Assembly: GCA_002422045.1 (NCBI GenBank)
Contig: DITG01000077.1
Span: 1 to 7,648, forward strand
Source: Acholeplasmataceae bacterium UBA6190
GTDB taxonomy: Bacteria > Bacillota_I > Bacilli_A > Acholeplasmatales > Acholeplasmataceae
Direction of reading: 5' to 3'
Length of the DNA: 7,648 bases
In this document: positions 1 to 5,918 of the stretch, one piece after another
Layout of the letters: every line of letters begins with the position of its first letter
How positions within the stretch are numbered: the first letter of the stretch is position 1
Position numbers and translations under genes: made by a program
Notes under the pieces: generated by a model
The model's database searches: none
Told to the model about the DNA's origin: nothing
The model's input: only the letters and a program-made list of their open reading frames with translations

Positions 1-273
1 ATCTTTACCTAAGGCATGGGGAATCAAGACTTCATGCAGTATTTTTTTGATGTTCATATGACCTAAGACTGCATCTGTACGTTGATCAAAAGAGAGATAG
101 AAGTGATCAGTATGGATAACAGTGCTTTGATAACGCTCATTCAAGAGATTTGAAAGCGTCGTTTTGCCGGATGCGGCATCGCCATCGATTGCGACAACCA
201 AACCTTCGGTATCCTCTTTCAGTATACCATCAAGATGTTTGAATACCTGAGCATATAAACTTAAGTCCATCAT
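1..273 (-). CDS. Uridine kinase-like P-loop kinase (C-terminal part outside the window)
   Basis: The first 91 residues of a P-loop kinase are present; the gene continues past the left edge. A Walker A motif GDAASGKT lies at residues 31-38, preceded by a hydrophobic strand (LVVAID). It is followed by a THTD-like acidic stretch (HTDHFYL, about 54-60) and QRT (64-66), a pattern seen in the many Firmicute proteins annotated as uridine kinase family, within the phosphoribulokinase/uridine kinase/CoaA superfamily. These proteins phosphorylate a small alcohol such as a nucleoside or pantothenate; the substrate is not shown here. The start ATG overlaps the stop of the S-component gene (ATGA, 4 bp), so translation is probably coupled; a second ATG directly follows at 270. 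No independent ribosome binding site is evident. The overlap suggests the kinase acts on what the transporter brings in (inference). Kinase fold is near certain, the uridine label is not. Confidence 0.85.
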   Translation of the reverse strand, partial: MMDLSLYAQVFKHLDGILKEDTEGLVVAIDGDAASGKTTLSNLLNERYQSTVIHTDHFYLSFDQRTDAVLGHMNIKKILHEVLIPHALGKD

Positions 274-797
274 GAATTTGTCTCAATGTAGCCGCTTGTG
301 ATCAAAGTTCTGACCAAAATCGGAATCAAAATCAGTTGAATGATAATGCCAGGCAGTGCAGTGACAAATGCGCCAGCGATGAAGGCTTCGAATGTATATG
401 GACGATTGGCAAGTGACAAGATGATGGTAGACGCCGTACCCCATACGATTCTGCCCACGAGCATCGCACCGATTAAGGCGATGATGTAGCCGAACTTGAC
501 ATTCTTGAACCATTTGAAAAAAATACCAGAAACAAACCCATAAGCAGAGAGTTCGAATGCCATGATGAGTGCAGTCGGATAAAGCGGTGGCATGGAAACC
601 AAAACACTTCTAAACAATGGGATGATGAATCCAATCAGTGCACCGAATTTGCCACCCAAGATGAATCCACCGAGTAGCGCTGGAATATGCATGAGTAGGA
701 AAACTGCACCGAGTGCGGGGTTACTAGCGGTTAAGAAGGGTAACAAGATGCCAAGGGCAAGAAGTGATGATCCGTATGTGATTTTCTTGATATTCAT
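270..797 (-). CDS. ECF transporter S component (substrate-binding membrane subunit)
   Basis: A 175-residue, very hydrophobic protein with about six membrane segments (roughly 7-23, 31-48, 50-67, 72-95, 101-129, 136-163), the size and topology of S components of energy-coupling factor vitamin transporters. The stretches MHIPALLGGF (36-45) and MPPLYPTALIMAFELSAYGF (69-88) resemble a Firmicute S-component group that I associate, without certainty, with pantothenate (PanT-like). S components bind the vitamin in the membrane and work with an EcfA1-EcfA2-EcfT module; none is encoded here, so a shared (group II) module elsewhere is expected. The ATG at 797 is supported by GAGGT with a 6-nt spacer. 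The gene is first in an operon with a downstream kinase, read from a strong promoter about 60 bp upstream, with a palindrome in the leader. Family is confident; the substrate is not. Confidence 0.88.
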   Translation of the reverse strand: MNIKKITYGSSLLALGILLPFLTASNPALGAVFLLMHIPALLGGFILGGKFGALIGFIIPLFRSVLVSMPPLYPTALIMAFELSAYGFVSGIFFKWFKNVKFGYIIALIGAMLVGRIVWGTASTIILSLANRPYTFEAFIAGAFVTALPGIIIQLILIPILVRTLITSGYIETNS

Positions 798-821
798 GTA
801 ATGACCTCGTTTTATCGTACG

Positions 822-841
822 GTGTGCAATATATTGGACAC
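822..841 (-). promoter_or_regulatory. Near-perfect 20-bp palindrome in the transporter leader (candidate operator)
   Basis: Nine of ten base pairs match around a perfect core CAATATATTG (827-836), flanked by GTGT and ACAC arms; the one mismatch is G-G at 826/837. It lies just downstream of the predicted transcription start, at about +6 to +25, where a bound repressor would block transcription. It could also fold as a weak RNA hairpin, but with no loop this is poor RNA and good protein-binding geometry. The regulator is unknown. Confidence 0.55.
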
Positions 842-853
842 TGTCTATTATTC

Positions 854-882
854 ATTGTAAGCCAAACCATGTGTAAAGTCAA
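854..882 (-). promoter_or_regulatory. Sigma-A type promoter of the S component-kinase operon
   Basis: On the minus strand, TTGACT (882-877) and TACAAT (859-854) are separated by exactly 17 bp. The predicted start is near 847, giving a leader of about 50 nt, too short for most vitamin riboswitches. It sits downstream of the uxaE terminator, so the transporter operon has its own promoter. Confidence 0.8.
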
Positions 883-910
883 GGGGTTCGATATGTTTTT
901 TGAATCGTTT

Positions 911-948
911 AGAAAGAATAAAATGGCAGTGCGGATACACTGCCATTT
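911..948 (-). terminator. Rho-independent terminator of uxaE
   Basis: A perfect 11-bp stem AAATGGCAGTG/CACTGCCATTT (921-931 with 938-948) closes a 6-nt loop and is followed on the minus strand by the T-rich run TATTCTTTCT. It begins 11 nt after the uxaE stop and separates uxaE from the transporter operon downstream. Confidence 0.9.
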
Positions 949-959
949 GGATTTTATTT

Positions 960-2417
960 CTATTGACCAAATCCTTGATAAAGCATACTGATGTGACGTC
1001 CGATATGGGTATTAAGCATCGTCTTATAGGTTTCTGATTCTTTTCTCCACAAGTCATAAAGTCTTGTCTTGAATCTCAGAGATCCATCAGCATTCTTGGC
1101 AGTCAAAATATAACCGTAAGTGATATGAATCAGCTGACGCGCATCGTTTTGTTCAAACAAATGTGGGAGGTCAGTGTCTTTCAGCGTAGATAACCAAGGA
1201 ATCTTCGCAAGATCTGTTGTCACATGATAGAGTTTCTTCGCTTCAGAAAATAATTCAAGTGCATAAGCGTGAACTTCACGGTAAAGAGAAGGATCCTTGA
1301 ATGCAACCAGTCTCATCGCCTCAAGCCAGTTGGTACCGGCAGTCTTGATATGGAAGCGACCACCTGTATGTTTTCCGATCAACGTGAAGATCGAGAACTT
1401 GTCAGAACCAGAATGTATGGAGAGTTTGTAATCGAAGTGCTTCGCGATAGCAGCATGTATTTTCAGTTCAGCCTCAAATTGTGCGATATCGCCAATATAG
1501 TCGACACCCTTTTGGAATTCACCGCAGAATCTGGGTGCCAGAGTATCCAAGACAACGCCTGCGAGTGCAAGTTCATTGGCAACGTAGAAGTGTTCTTCAG
1601 GTTTGGTTGGTGTGATCGTTTCATCGATGGAAAGTTCTAGGTTTGCCGAAAAGGTCTTATTTTTGAAGAAGGTATCATAGACTTTCTTCGTGTAACCGAT
1701 CGCATCCGAATAGACATAATACGCACGTTTCAAATCAATTTCATTAAACGTGATCTTTGCACCATCGATAACGAAAGGTTTTAAGAGATAACGGCTCTTC
1801 AGTGCTTCAGGGAGCGTCACTTTCTCTTGTATTTCGGTATCCGTCATTTTCATGACGTCATTTTTGATATAGTCACTGCAATCCAGTGTGATCATCGTAT
1901 AACCAAGTTTCAAGACCTTATCGATATCTTCCATTTTTTTCAGATGGTCGCCATCTGCACCGAAGCCATCACGATATCCGAATTTGAAAACTGCAAAACT
2001 TGCAGCATCCAAGACATCTTCATACGTTCTTTCAGTGAGTGTGAGTTCTCTCATGGATTGTTGAGCGAGTACAGGATATGCGTCACATGTCTTGAAAACT
2101 GCCAGATGACCTTCTCCGGCGATGCCGAGTCTGTCGCCTAAACCAAAGGAGCGGAGTTTTCGAAGCACTGGGATCGGTTTGGTAAAAGAGAAGAGGTTTC
2201 TCAAGACGTTTGCGTTCATGTGTGACAGGGGTGCTTCAATATAGGATAAACCGGAAACAGATTTCAATACACCTTGAAAGCCAAAGTTTTCAGTGCCTTC
2301 AATGATGATCGAATCGTGGTCTTCCTGATGATCGATGAAGACGATCTTTTGTTCGATTGTATTCAGAGATAACGGGTAATGATGTGGAAAAAGTTTGAGA
2401 AGTGGATGTGTATTCAT
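960..2417 (-). CDS. uxaE: Tagaturonate/fructuronate epimerase UxaE
   Basis: 485 residues from the chosen start, the usual length of the UxaE family. The enzyme interconverts D-tagaturonate and D-fructuronate in cytoplasmic hexuronate catabolism, replacing the reductive UxaB route from galacturonate. Family-like motifs are GDRLG (94-98), GFGADGDH (151-158), SIDET (263-267), HSGSDKFS (335-342) and FHIKTAGT (355-362); conserved His and Asp in these are likely metal or catalytic ligands (inference). The same frame stays open upstream to a TTG at 2495, but the extra 26 residues are Cys/His/Arg-rich, unlike the family N-terminus, and that TTG has no ribosome binding site. The ATG at 2417 has AGGAAGG 24 nt upstream, with a hairpin in the spacer that would shorten the effective distance to about 10 nt. 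The gene stands alone, with its own promoter and terminator and no other hexuronate gene in view. Identification is confident, the exact start less so. Confidence 0.93.
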   Translation of the reverse strand: MNTHPLLKLFPHHYPLSLNTIEQKIVFIDHQEDHDSIIIEGTENFGFQGVLKSVSGLSYIEAPLSHMNANVLRNLFSFTKPIPVLRKLRSFGLGDRLGIAGEGHLAVFKTCDAYPVLAQQSMRELTLTERTYEDVLDAASFAVFKFGYRDGFGADGDHLKKMEDIDKVLKLGYTMITLDCSDYIKNDVMKMTDTEIQEKVTLPEALKSRYLLKPFVIDGAKITFNEIDLKRAYYVYSDAIGYTKKVYDTFFKNKTFSANLELSIDETITPTKPEEHFYVANELALAGVVLDTLAPRFCGEFQKGVDYIGDIAQFEAELKIHAAIAKHFDYKLSIHSGSDKFSIFTLIGKHTGGRFHIKTAGTNWLEAMRLVAFKDPSLYREVHAYALELFSEAKKLYHVTTDLAKIPWLSTLKDTDLPHLFEQNDARQLIHITYGYILTAKNADGSLRFKTRLYDLWRKESETYKTMLNTHIGRHISMLYQGFGQ

Positions 2418-2552
2418 GAGTCTATGCGCACAAGCGTGCGTCCTTCCTGTTGATATTTTTGGTTGTTCGATCAGCTCCTCACAACGTTTGATCAAGAATC
2501 ATGAGTGATCAAATATCGCTTTCTGCCACCCGGAGCATATCGATGGGTTCCT
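2418..2552 (-). promoter_or_regulatory. Structured 5' leader of uxaE with a hairpin in the ribosome-binding region
   Basis: About 135 nt separate the predicted transcription start from the ATG. In transcript order the leader holds an 8-bp inverted repeat (2513-2487), a GTTGT/ACAAC stem (2485-2481 with 2466-2462) whose loop contains GAGGAG, and a CGCAC-GCTT-GTGCG hairpin (2440-2427) between the AGGAAGG ribosome binding site (2448-2442) and the ATG. The pattern suggests translational or protein-mediated control. I did not recognise a known riboswitch class. Confidence 0.4.
2487..2513 (-). repeat. 8-bp inverted repeat in the uxaE leader
   Basis: TTTGATCA (2487-2494) and TGATCAAA (2506-2513) are perfect inverted copies with an 11-bp spacer, about 19 bp centre to centre, close to two helical turns. 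It can be a dimeric operator, for example for a sugar-acid regulator, or an mRNA stem-loop. It is about 40 bp downstream of the promoter start. Confidence 0.5.
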
Positions 2553-2558
2553 ACTCAT

Positions 2559-2587
2559 ATTTTATGCTTTTATTTGGTGATAGTCAA
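2559..2587 (-). promoter_or_regulatory. Sigma-A type promoter of uxaE
   Basis: On the minus strand, TTGACT (2587-2582) and TAAAAT (2564-2559) are separated by 17 bp. The -35 hexamer is identical to that of the transporter operon. The predicted start is near 2552. Confidence 0.8.
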
Positions 2588-2596
2588 CCACTTTTA

Positions 2597-2626
2597 CTAT
2601 AATAATGTATGGTGTCCGCTATAATA
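2597..2626. repeat. Direct repeat CTATAATA upstream of the uxaE promoter
   Basis: CTATAATA occurs at 2597-2604 and again at 2619-2626, spaced 22 bp start to start (about two helical turns), with the nearer copy 10 bp upstream of the -35 box. This is the place for an activator site or an AT-rich UP-like element. Short AT-rich repeats can arise by chance. Confidence 0.35.
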
Positions 2627-2667
2627 GACGATTTACACCCAATTAACGCGAAAAACCCCTCAATAGA

Positions 2668-2698
2668 GAAAACCTGACTGGTTTTCGACCTGTCAGGT
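2668..2698 (-). terminator. Rho-independent terminator after the GH17 gene
   Basis: ACCTGAC (2672-2678) pairs with GTCAGGT (2692-2698); inside it, after one unpaired position on each side, GGT pairs with ACC around a 5-nt loop. The stem is followed on the minus strand by a short T run (TTTC), and a further TTTTT occurs about 20 nt downstream. It starts only a few bases after the GH17 stop and precedes the uxaE promoter region. Confidence 0.75.
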
Positions 2699-2705
2699 GC
2701 TTGAA

Positions 2706-3611
2706 TCACTTGAAGTATTTTTTTGCGTAGAATTTTGGCTTGCGCTTGACATCCATGATGCCCCAATGTTTTTCGGGTTCACCGGGATTGTTTGATCCCT
2801 TCCAGGGTTCATCGAACGCTTCAAAAACAAACATCGTGACTTTGTTGTCTTCGCTCCACTTGATCACTTGATCCAAATATTTTTTCTGATTGATTTCGTT
2901 GGCATCGCCTGGTCTCATGTTCTGAGTTGCTTCAGTGGTCCAACCATATTCAGTGAAAATCACTTGTTTCTTTGGATATTTTTGAGTATTGGTCACATAA
3001 TCCTTGATGGTTGCATCAAATGCCTGCTCAACAGGAATCTTATGCCACATTGGATAGGAATGAATCGAGATGAAATCAACTTCCTTGGCGATCAGCTTGC
3101 CTTTGGTTTCCCAATAATAGGCACCTTCACAGAAGGTTACAGGATGTTTGACCTTCGATTTCAGATATTTGACATGCTTCGCCATGGTTTCAGGTGCCAT
3201 CAGATTGTGATGCCAGTCTGAAGTGCATTCATTACCAACAGCAGCAGCAAGCACTTGCTCAGGATACTCGTTGCATAAAGACGCCAGAAGATCGAGCTGT
3301 TCGTAATTGGTGACTTTGTTTTTTTCAATTTCCTCGTCGGAATGCAGTCCGCCCCAGGGGCAATTCGGATTGCTGATCTCGCCTCTCGGTTCAACCCCAA
3401 TCATGACCTTTAAGGGTAGTTTGTGATCTTTCAATACTTTGAGTACCGTTTGAGCATGAGTATAGGGATCATACATTCTGATGTAATCAAAATGCTTTGA
3501 TAACAACTCTAGATCTTCTAATACTTCAGCATAGGTCGGATAGACCTTTGTGATAGGACTTTCGTTTTCACGATAGCCCGAATAGCAAATAGCGCGTCCA
3601 AATGGAATCAT
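2706..3611 (-). CDS. Glycoside hydrolase family 17 (beta-1,3-glucanase/transglycosidase-like)
   Basis: 301 residues, about one GH17 (beta/alpha)8 barrel. The acid/base motif VGNE is at 125-128 (Glu128) and the nucleophile motif TEYGW at 220-224 (Glu221), which corresponds to TETGWP in plant enzymes. HSYPMW (184-189) and FEAFDEPWKG (263-272) are also typical of the bacterial and fungal exo-beta-1,3-glucanase/Scw4-like branch (COG5309-type). GH17 enzymes act on beta-1,3-glucans by hydrolysis or transglycosylation. There is no signal peptide or membrane segment: the protein starts MIPFGRAICY directly into the barrel, so it looks cytoplasmic and may act on imported oligosaccharides or a glucosylated intermediate (inference). 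The ATG at 3611 has GAGGAG with a 7-nt spacer. It lies 24 bp downstream of the CPBP protease gene, probably co-transcribed. The family is confident, the substrate is not. Confidence 0.9.
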   Translation of the reverse strand: MIPFGRAICYSGYRENESPITKVYPTYAEVLEDLELLSKHFDYIRMYDPYTHAQTVLKVLKDHKLPLKVMIGVEPRGEISNPNCPWGGLHSDEEIEKNKVTNYEQLDLLASLCNEYPEQVLAAAVGNECTSDWHHNLMAPETMAKHVKYLKSKVKHPVTFCEGAYYWETKGKLIAKEVDFISIHSYPMWHKIPVEQAFDATIKDYVTNTQKYPKKQVIFTEYGWTTEATQNMRPGDANEINQKKYLDQVIKWSEDNKVTMFVFEAFDEPWKGSNNPGEPEKHWGIMDVKRKPKFYAKKYFK

Positions 3612-3635
3612 GGTTTTCTCCTCAAGGGTGTTATT

Positions 3636-4796
3636 TTATAGTAATACGAGTATCGCAACCACACTGATGAGGTTCGATAAAATGTGAACAAAAATTGGAA
3701 TCCAGATGTTTCGATCATTTTTAAGGTAGATATAGCCAAACACAAAGCCCATCATGTAATAACTCACGCCATTGACCAGTGCTTCCGTGATGGAAGCTTC
3801 AGAAATCAGGTGAATGGTACCGAAAATGAATGTCGAAACGATCAATGCGATATGGTCTTTCTTGATCAGTCCGAAGATCGCTTTTCTGAAGATCAGCTCT
3901 TCCACGATGGGTCCTAAAAGGACTGCGGAGATAAGCATCAAGACTGCGCCTTGTGACTGAAGTGCGTTGATGATCGTCATTTGATTGACAGCCTCACCTG
4001 GAATGACGTTTAAGACTTGAGCCAAGAACTGAGAGAGCAGTTGTGAGACATAATTACCGGCAATGATCATGACATAACCCAGCAAGACAGGAATGAGTAT
4101 TTCCTGACGTTTCTTCTTGACATCTTCAAAATCATAGACCAAGTCTTGTTTGATGAAGAAGATCATGAGGGGAAGCATAATGATGTAAACTGCAAAATTG
4201 ACAACCGATAATCCAAAATCAGAAAGTTGAGTGGTAGGACTTGTGAACACAATCTTTTGTGGAACATAGAGTCCATCAGGCTGTGACAGTGTCTCACCCT
4301 GATAGAAGGTGACCCTCCCACTTTCAGTCGACCAATAGAGATAAACCGCATCTTCACCAATCATCTTTTCAAACTGAAGCACATCAAAATAGGTTTCACC
4401 TGTGGAAACATCACTCGTATAAAGCAAATCGAAAGCGGCTTGATTGCGTCTGTTGATGAGAATCGAATGACCTTTGTATAACCCTATGGAGACGATAGAT
4501 CCTTGATAATCGTCTCTGTAGTCCAGATAATCGATATTGTTGAACAGTACAATCCCATTCACATCGCTTTTGAGTGCATTGAGCACTCTTTCTTCAATCG
4601 AAACGTCCTCCTGGAAGGTTGGAATCTGTGACAATCCCAGAAACAAGAGGGTTGCTGCGATATACATGACTAGGAAATAGACCACCAGTGCATAGACATA
4701 ATGTCTTTTGTCATTAGGTCTCTTTCTTGAATTCTTTGGGTTTTCTTTTGGTTCAAATAAGTCTTCAAAGCGCATGATTTTCGGTTCGTTTTGCAT
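3636..4796 (-). CDS. CPBP (Rce1/Abi-type) intramembrane metalloprotease with extracytoplasmic domain
   Basis: 386 residues. The C-terminal half carries the three CPBP motifs: EELIFR (299-304, EExxxR), FGTIH (325-329, FxxxH) and HILSN (371-375, HxxxN), placing the active site in the membrane. A charged N-terminal tail (KNSRKRPNDKR, about 21-31) precedes the first membrane segment (33-55). A soluble region of about 140 residues (56-194) is predicted outside by the positive-inside rule, then segments near 195-217, 232-260, 283-305, 316-333, 342-358 and 364-386. Bacterial CPBP proteins cleave membrane-linked peptides or proteins, for example in bacteriocin processing or immunity, but most are uncharacterised and this target is unknown. 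The ATG at 4796 is chosen because GGGGTGA lies 5 nt upstream; an in-frame ATG at 4841 would add 15 residues but has no such site. It is the first gene of a pair with GH17 and is divergent from rdgB. Confidence 0.9.
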   Translation of the reverse strand: MQNEPKIMRFEDLFEPKENPKNSRKRPNDKRHYVYALVVYFLVMYIAATLLFLGLSQIPTFQEDVSIEERVLNALKSDVNGIVLFNNIDYLDYRDDYQGSIVSIGLYKGHSILINRRNQAAFDLLYTSDVSTGETYFDVLQFEKMIGEDAVYLYWSTESGRVTFYQGETLSQPDGLYVPQKIVFTSPTTQLSDFGLSVVNFAVYIIMLPLMIFFIKQDLVYDFEDVKKKRQEILIPVLLGYVMIIAGNYVSQLLSQFLAQVLNVIPGEAVNQMTIINALQSQGAVLMLISAVLLGPIVEELIFRKAIFGLIKKDHIALIVSTFIFGTIHLISEASITEALVNGVSYYMMGFVFGYIYLKNDRNIWIPIFVHILSNLISVVAILVLL

Positions 4797-4836
4797 GTTG
4801 TTCACCCCATTAGATGATAGCATAATTTCTGCCATT

Positions 4837-4866
4837 TTCATATGCTGAAGTTAAATATGTGATAAT
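4837..4866 (+). promoter_or_regulatory. Candidate promoter of the rdgB operon
   Basis: An extended -10 TG-T-GATAAT (4858-4866) lies 18 bp downstream of a weak -35 TTCATA (4837-4842). The start would be near 4873, about 34 nt before the GTG of rdgB. The extended TG may make up for the poor -35. Confidence 0.5.
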
Positions 4867-4888
4867 ATAGAATAGAGATAAAAGACAA
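4862..4888 (-). promoter_or_regulatory. Candidate promoter of the CPBP-GH17 unit
   Basis: On the minus strand, TTGTCT (4888-4883) and TATTAT (4867-4862) are separated by 15 bp, shorter than ideal. Its -10 overlaps the plus-strand -10 of rdgB almost completely. No better minus-strand promoter was found between 4797 and 4906. Confidence 0.35.
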
Positions 4889-4906
4889 GAGGGAGAGGGT
4901 GATTGT

Positions 4907-5497
4907 GTGAAAAAATTGATGCTTGCCACACAAAATGCGCATAAAATCAAAGAACTCAAAGCCATCATGCATGATCTTCCGATCGAACTCGTCTCCTTGA
5001 AAGAGTTTAACGATCAAGATGAAGTCATCGAAGATGGAGACTCATTTTTCGAAAATGCCTTCAAGAAAGCGTATTATTTCGCATCCAAATATCAAATGCC
5101 AACTCTTTCTGATGATTCCGGTCTCTGTGTCGATGCTTTAGGTGGTGCGCCAGGCATCCATTCGGCGCGTTACTCAGGACTAGGCGATCATGAGAATAAT
5201 CTGAAACTCTTAAAAGAGATGGAAGGACAAACGAACAGACATGCGCATTTCATCTCTGTGATCGTGATTGCGTATCCTGATGGTTCTTATCAACGTTATG
5301 AAGGCAGAGTCGATGGGCTCATTCATCATGAAATCAGAGGCAAAGAAGGATTTGGCTATGATGTCATCTTTTATCATGAAGCCTCTCAAATGACGTTTGG
5401 AGAACTGCCAAGTTCTGTTAAAAATCAGATTTCGCATCGTGCGAATGCACTTAAACTTCTCAAGGAGGACTTCCATGAAAATGCTCATCACGAGTGA
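4907..5497 (+). CDS. rdgB: XTP/dITP pyrophosphatase (RdgB/Ham1 family)
   Basis: 196 residues, the full family length. It hydrolyses XTP, dITP and ITP to monophosphates and pyrophosphate, clearing deaminated purines from the nucleotide pool in the cytoplasm. The N-terminal TQNAHK (8-13) matches TxNxxK for phosphate binding; SDDSGL (68-73) holds the catalytic Asp70; GGAPGIHSARYSG (79-91) and SHR (176-178) are base- and phosphate-binding signatures. GFGYDVIF (148-155) differs from the common GFGYDPIF by Val for Pro153. The GTG start is supported by AGGGTG 5 nt upstream, and no ATG is better placed. It is first in a compact operon and its last 23 bp overlap the metallophosphoesterase gene, the same order as ysnA-ysnB in Bacillus subtilis. 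Confidence 0.95.
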   Translation: MKKLMLATQNAHKIKELKAIMHDLPIELVSLKEFNDQDEVIEDGDSFFENAFKKAYYFASKYQMPTLSDDSGLCVDALGGAPGIHSARYSGLGDHENNLKLLKEMEGQTNRHAHFISVIVIAYPDGSYQRYEGRVDGLIHHEIRGKEGFGYDVIFYHEASQMTFGELPSSVKNQISHRANALKLLKEDFHENAHHE

Positions 5498-5915
5498 CGT
5501 CCATGGCGACCTTCAAGGGTTGAAGGATGTTATCCATCAACACAAGGACATCACGGTTCATCTGAATGCCGGCGACATGACACTCGATCCGAAGCACTAT
5601 GAACCTTTTCATATCATCACCGTCAAGGGAAACAACGACTTTGGCGTCGATCTCCCTTACATTAGAATCCTTGATATCGAAGGACTCAAGATCATGCTCA
5701 CCCACGGACATCTGGAACACGTCAAATTTTCATTGGATAAGCTAAAACTAAGAGCAAAGCTCGAAGGTGTGGAACTTGTCATCTTCGGTCATACCCATGA
5801 GCGATATCTCATGGTCGAACAAAACATCATGTTTGTCAATCCTGGGGCTTTAGGCGATTATCACAAAAGTTATGCAACTTATGATGACGGCCAAGTCACC
5901 TTTCATACGAGGTAG
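5475..5915 (+). CDS. YfcE/YsnB-type metallophosphoesterase
   Basis: 146 residues, a compact member of the calcineurin-like phosphodiesterase family. All metal-binding motifs are present in order: SDVHGD (7-12, Asp8 and His10), AGD (32-34), KGNND (51-55), THGH (76-79) and FGHTH (104-108), followed by NPGA (122-125). Relatives such as YfcE and MJ0936 hydrolyse model phosphodiesters with two divalent metals; the physiological substrate is usually unknown. The frame is open from 5397, but the ATG at 5475 follows a near-perfect AAGGAGG with a 6-nt spacer and begins exactly at the family N-terminus. It overlaps rdgB by 23 bp, suggesting coupled translation and a possible partnership in nucleotide clean-up (inference). 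Confidence 0.93.
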   Translation: MKMLITSDVHGDLQGLKDVIHQHKDITVHLNAGDMTLDPKHYEPFHIITVKGNNDFGVDLPYIRILDIEGLKIMLTHGHLEHVKFSLDKLKLRAKLEGVELVIFGHTHERYLMVEQNIMFVNPGALGDYHKSYATYDDGQVTFHTR

Positions 5916-5918
5916 AAT

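Noticed and set aside
797..853. Vitamin riboswitch in the S-component leader
   Set aside because: The leader is about 50 nt and lacks conserved riboswitch cores that I know; the palindrome fits an operator better.
1269..2141. Plus-strand reading frames at 1269-1640 and 1827-2141
   Set aside because: They lie antisense within uxaE, have no ribosome binding sites and give protein sequences of no recognisable family; these are shadows of the coding strand.
2418..2495. In-frame N-terminal extension of uxaE from TTG 2495
   Set aside because: There is no ribosome binding site before the TTG, the 26 residues do not resemble the family N-terminus, and the inverted repeat spans the TTG. I kept the ATG at 2417.
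2499..2558. 19-residue leader peptide ORF upstream of uxaE
   Set aside because: Its ATG lies directly after the -10 box, probably before the transcription start, and has no ribosome binding site.
2598..2625. TATAAT boxes on the plus strand (2598-2603, 2620-2625) as antisense promoters
   Set aside because: No acceptable -35 hexamer lies 16-18 bp upstream of either, and they are better explained as parts of the CTATAATA direct repeat.
2584..2766. 60-residue minus-strand frame over the GH17 end
   Set aside because: It overlaps the GH17 C-terminus, the terminator and the upstream repeats, and no start signal supports it.
5397..5474. Upstream extension of the metallophosphoesterase
   Set aside because: The extra 26 residues lie wholly inside rdgB in another frame, and the AAGGAGG site clearly points to the ATG at 5475.
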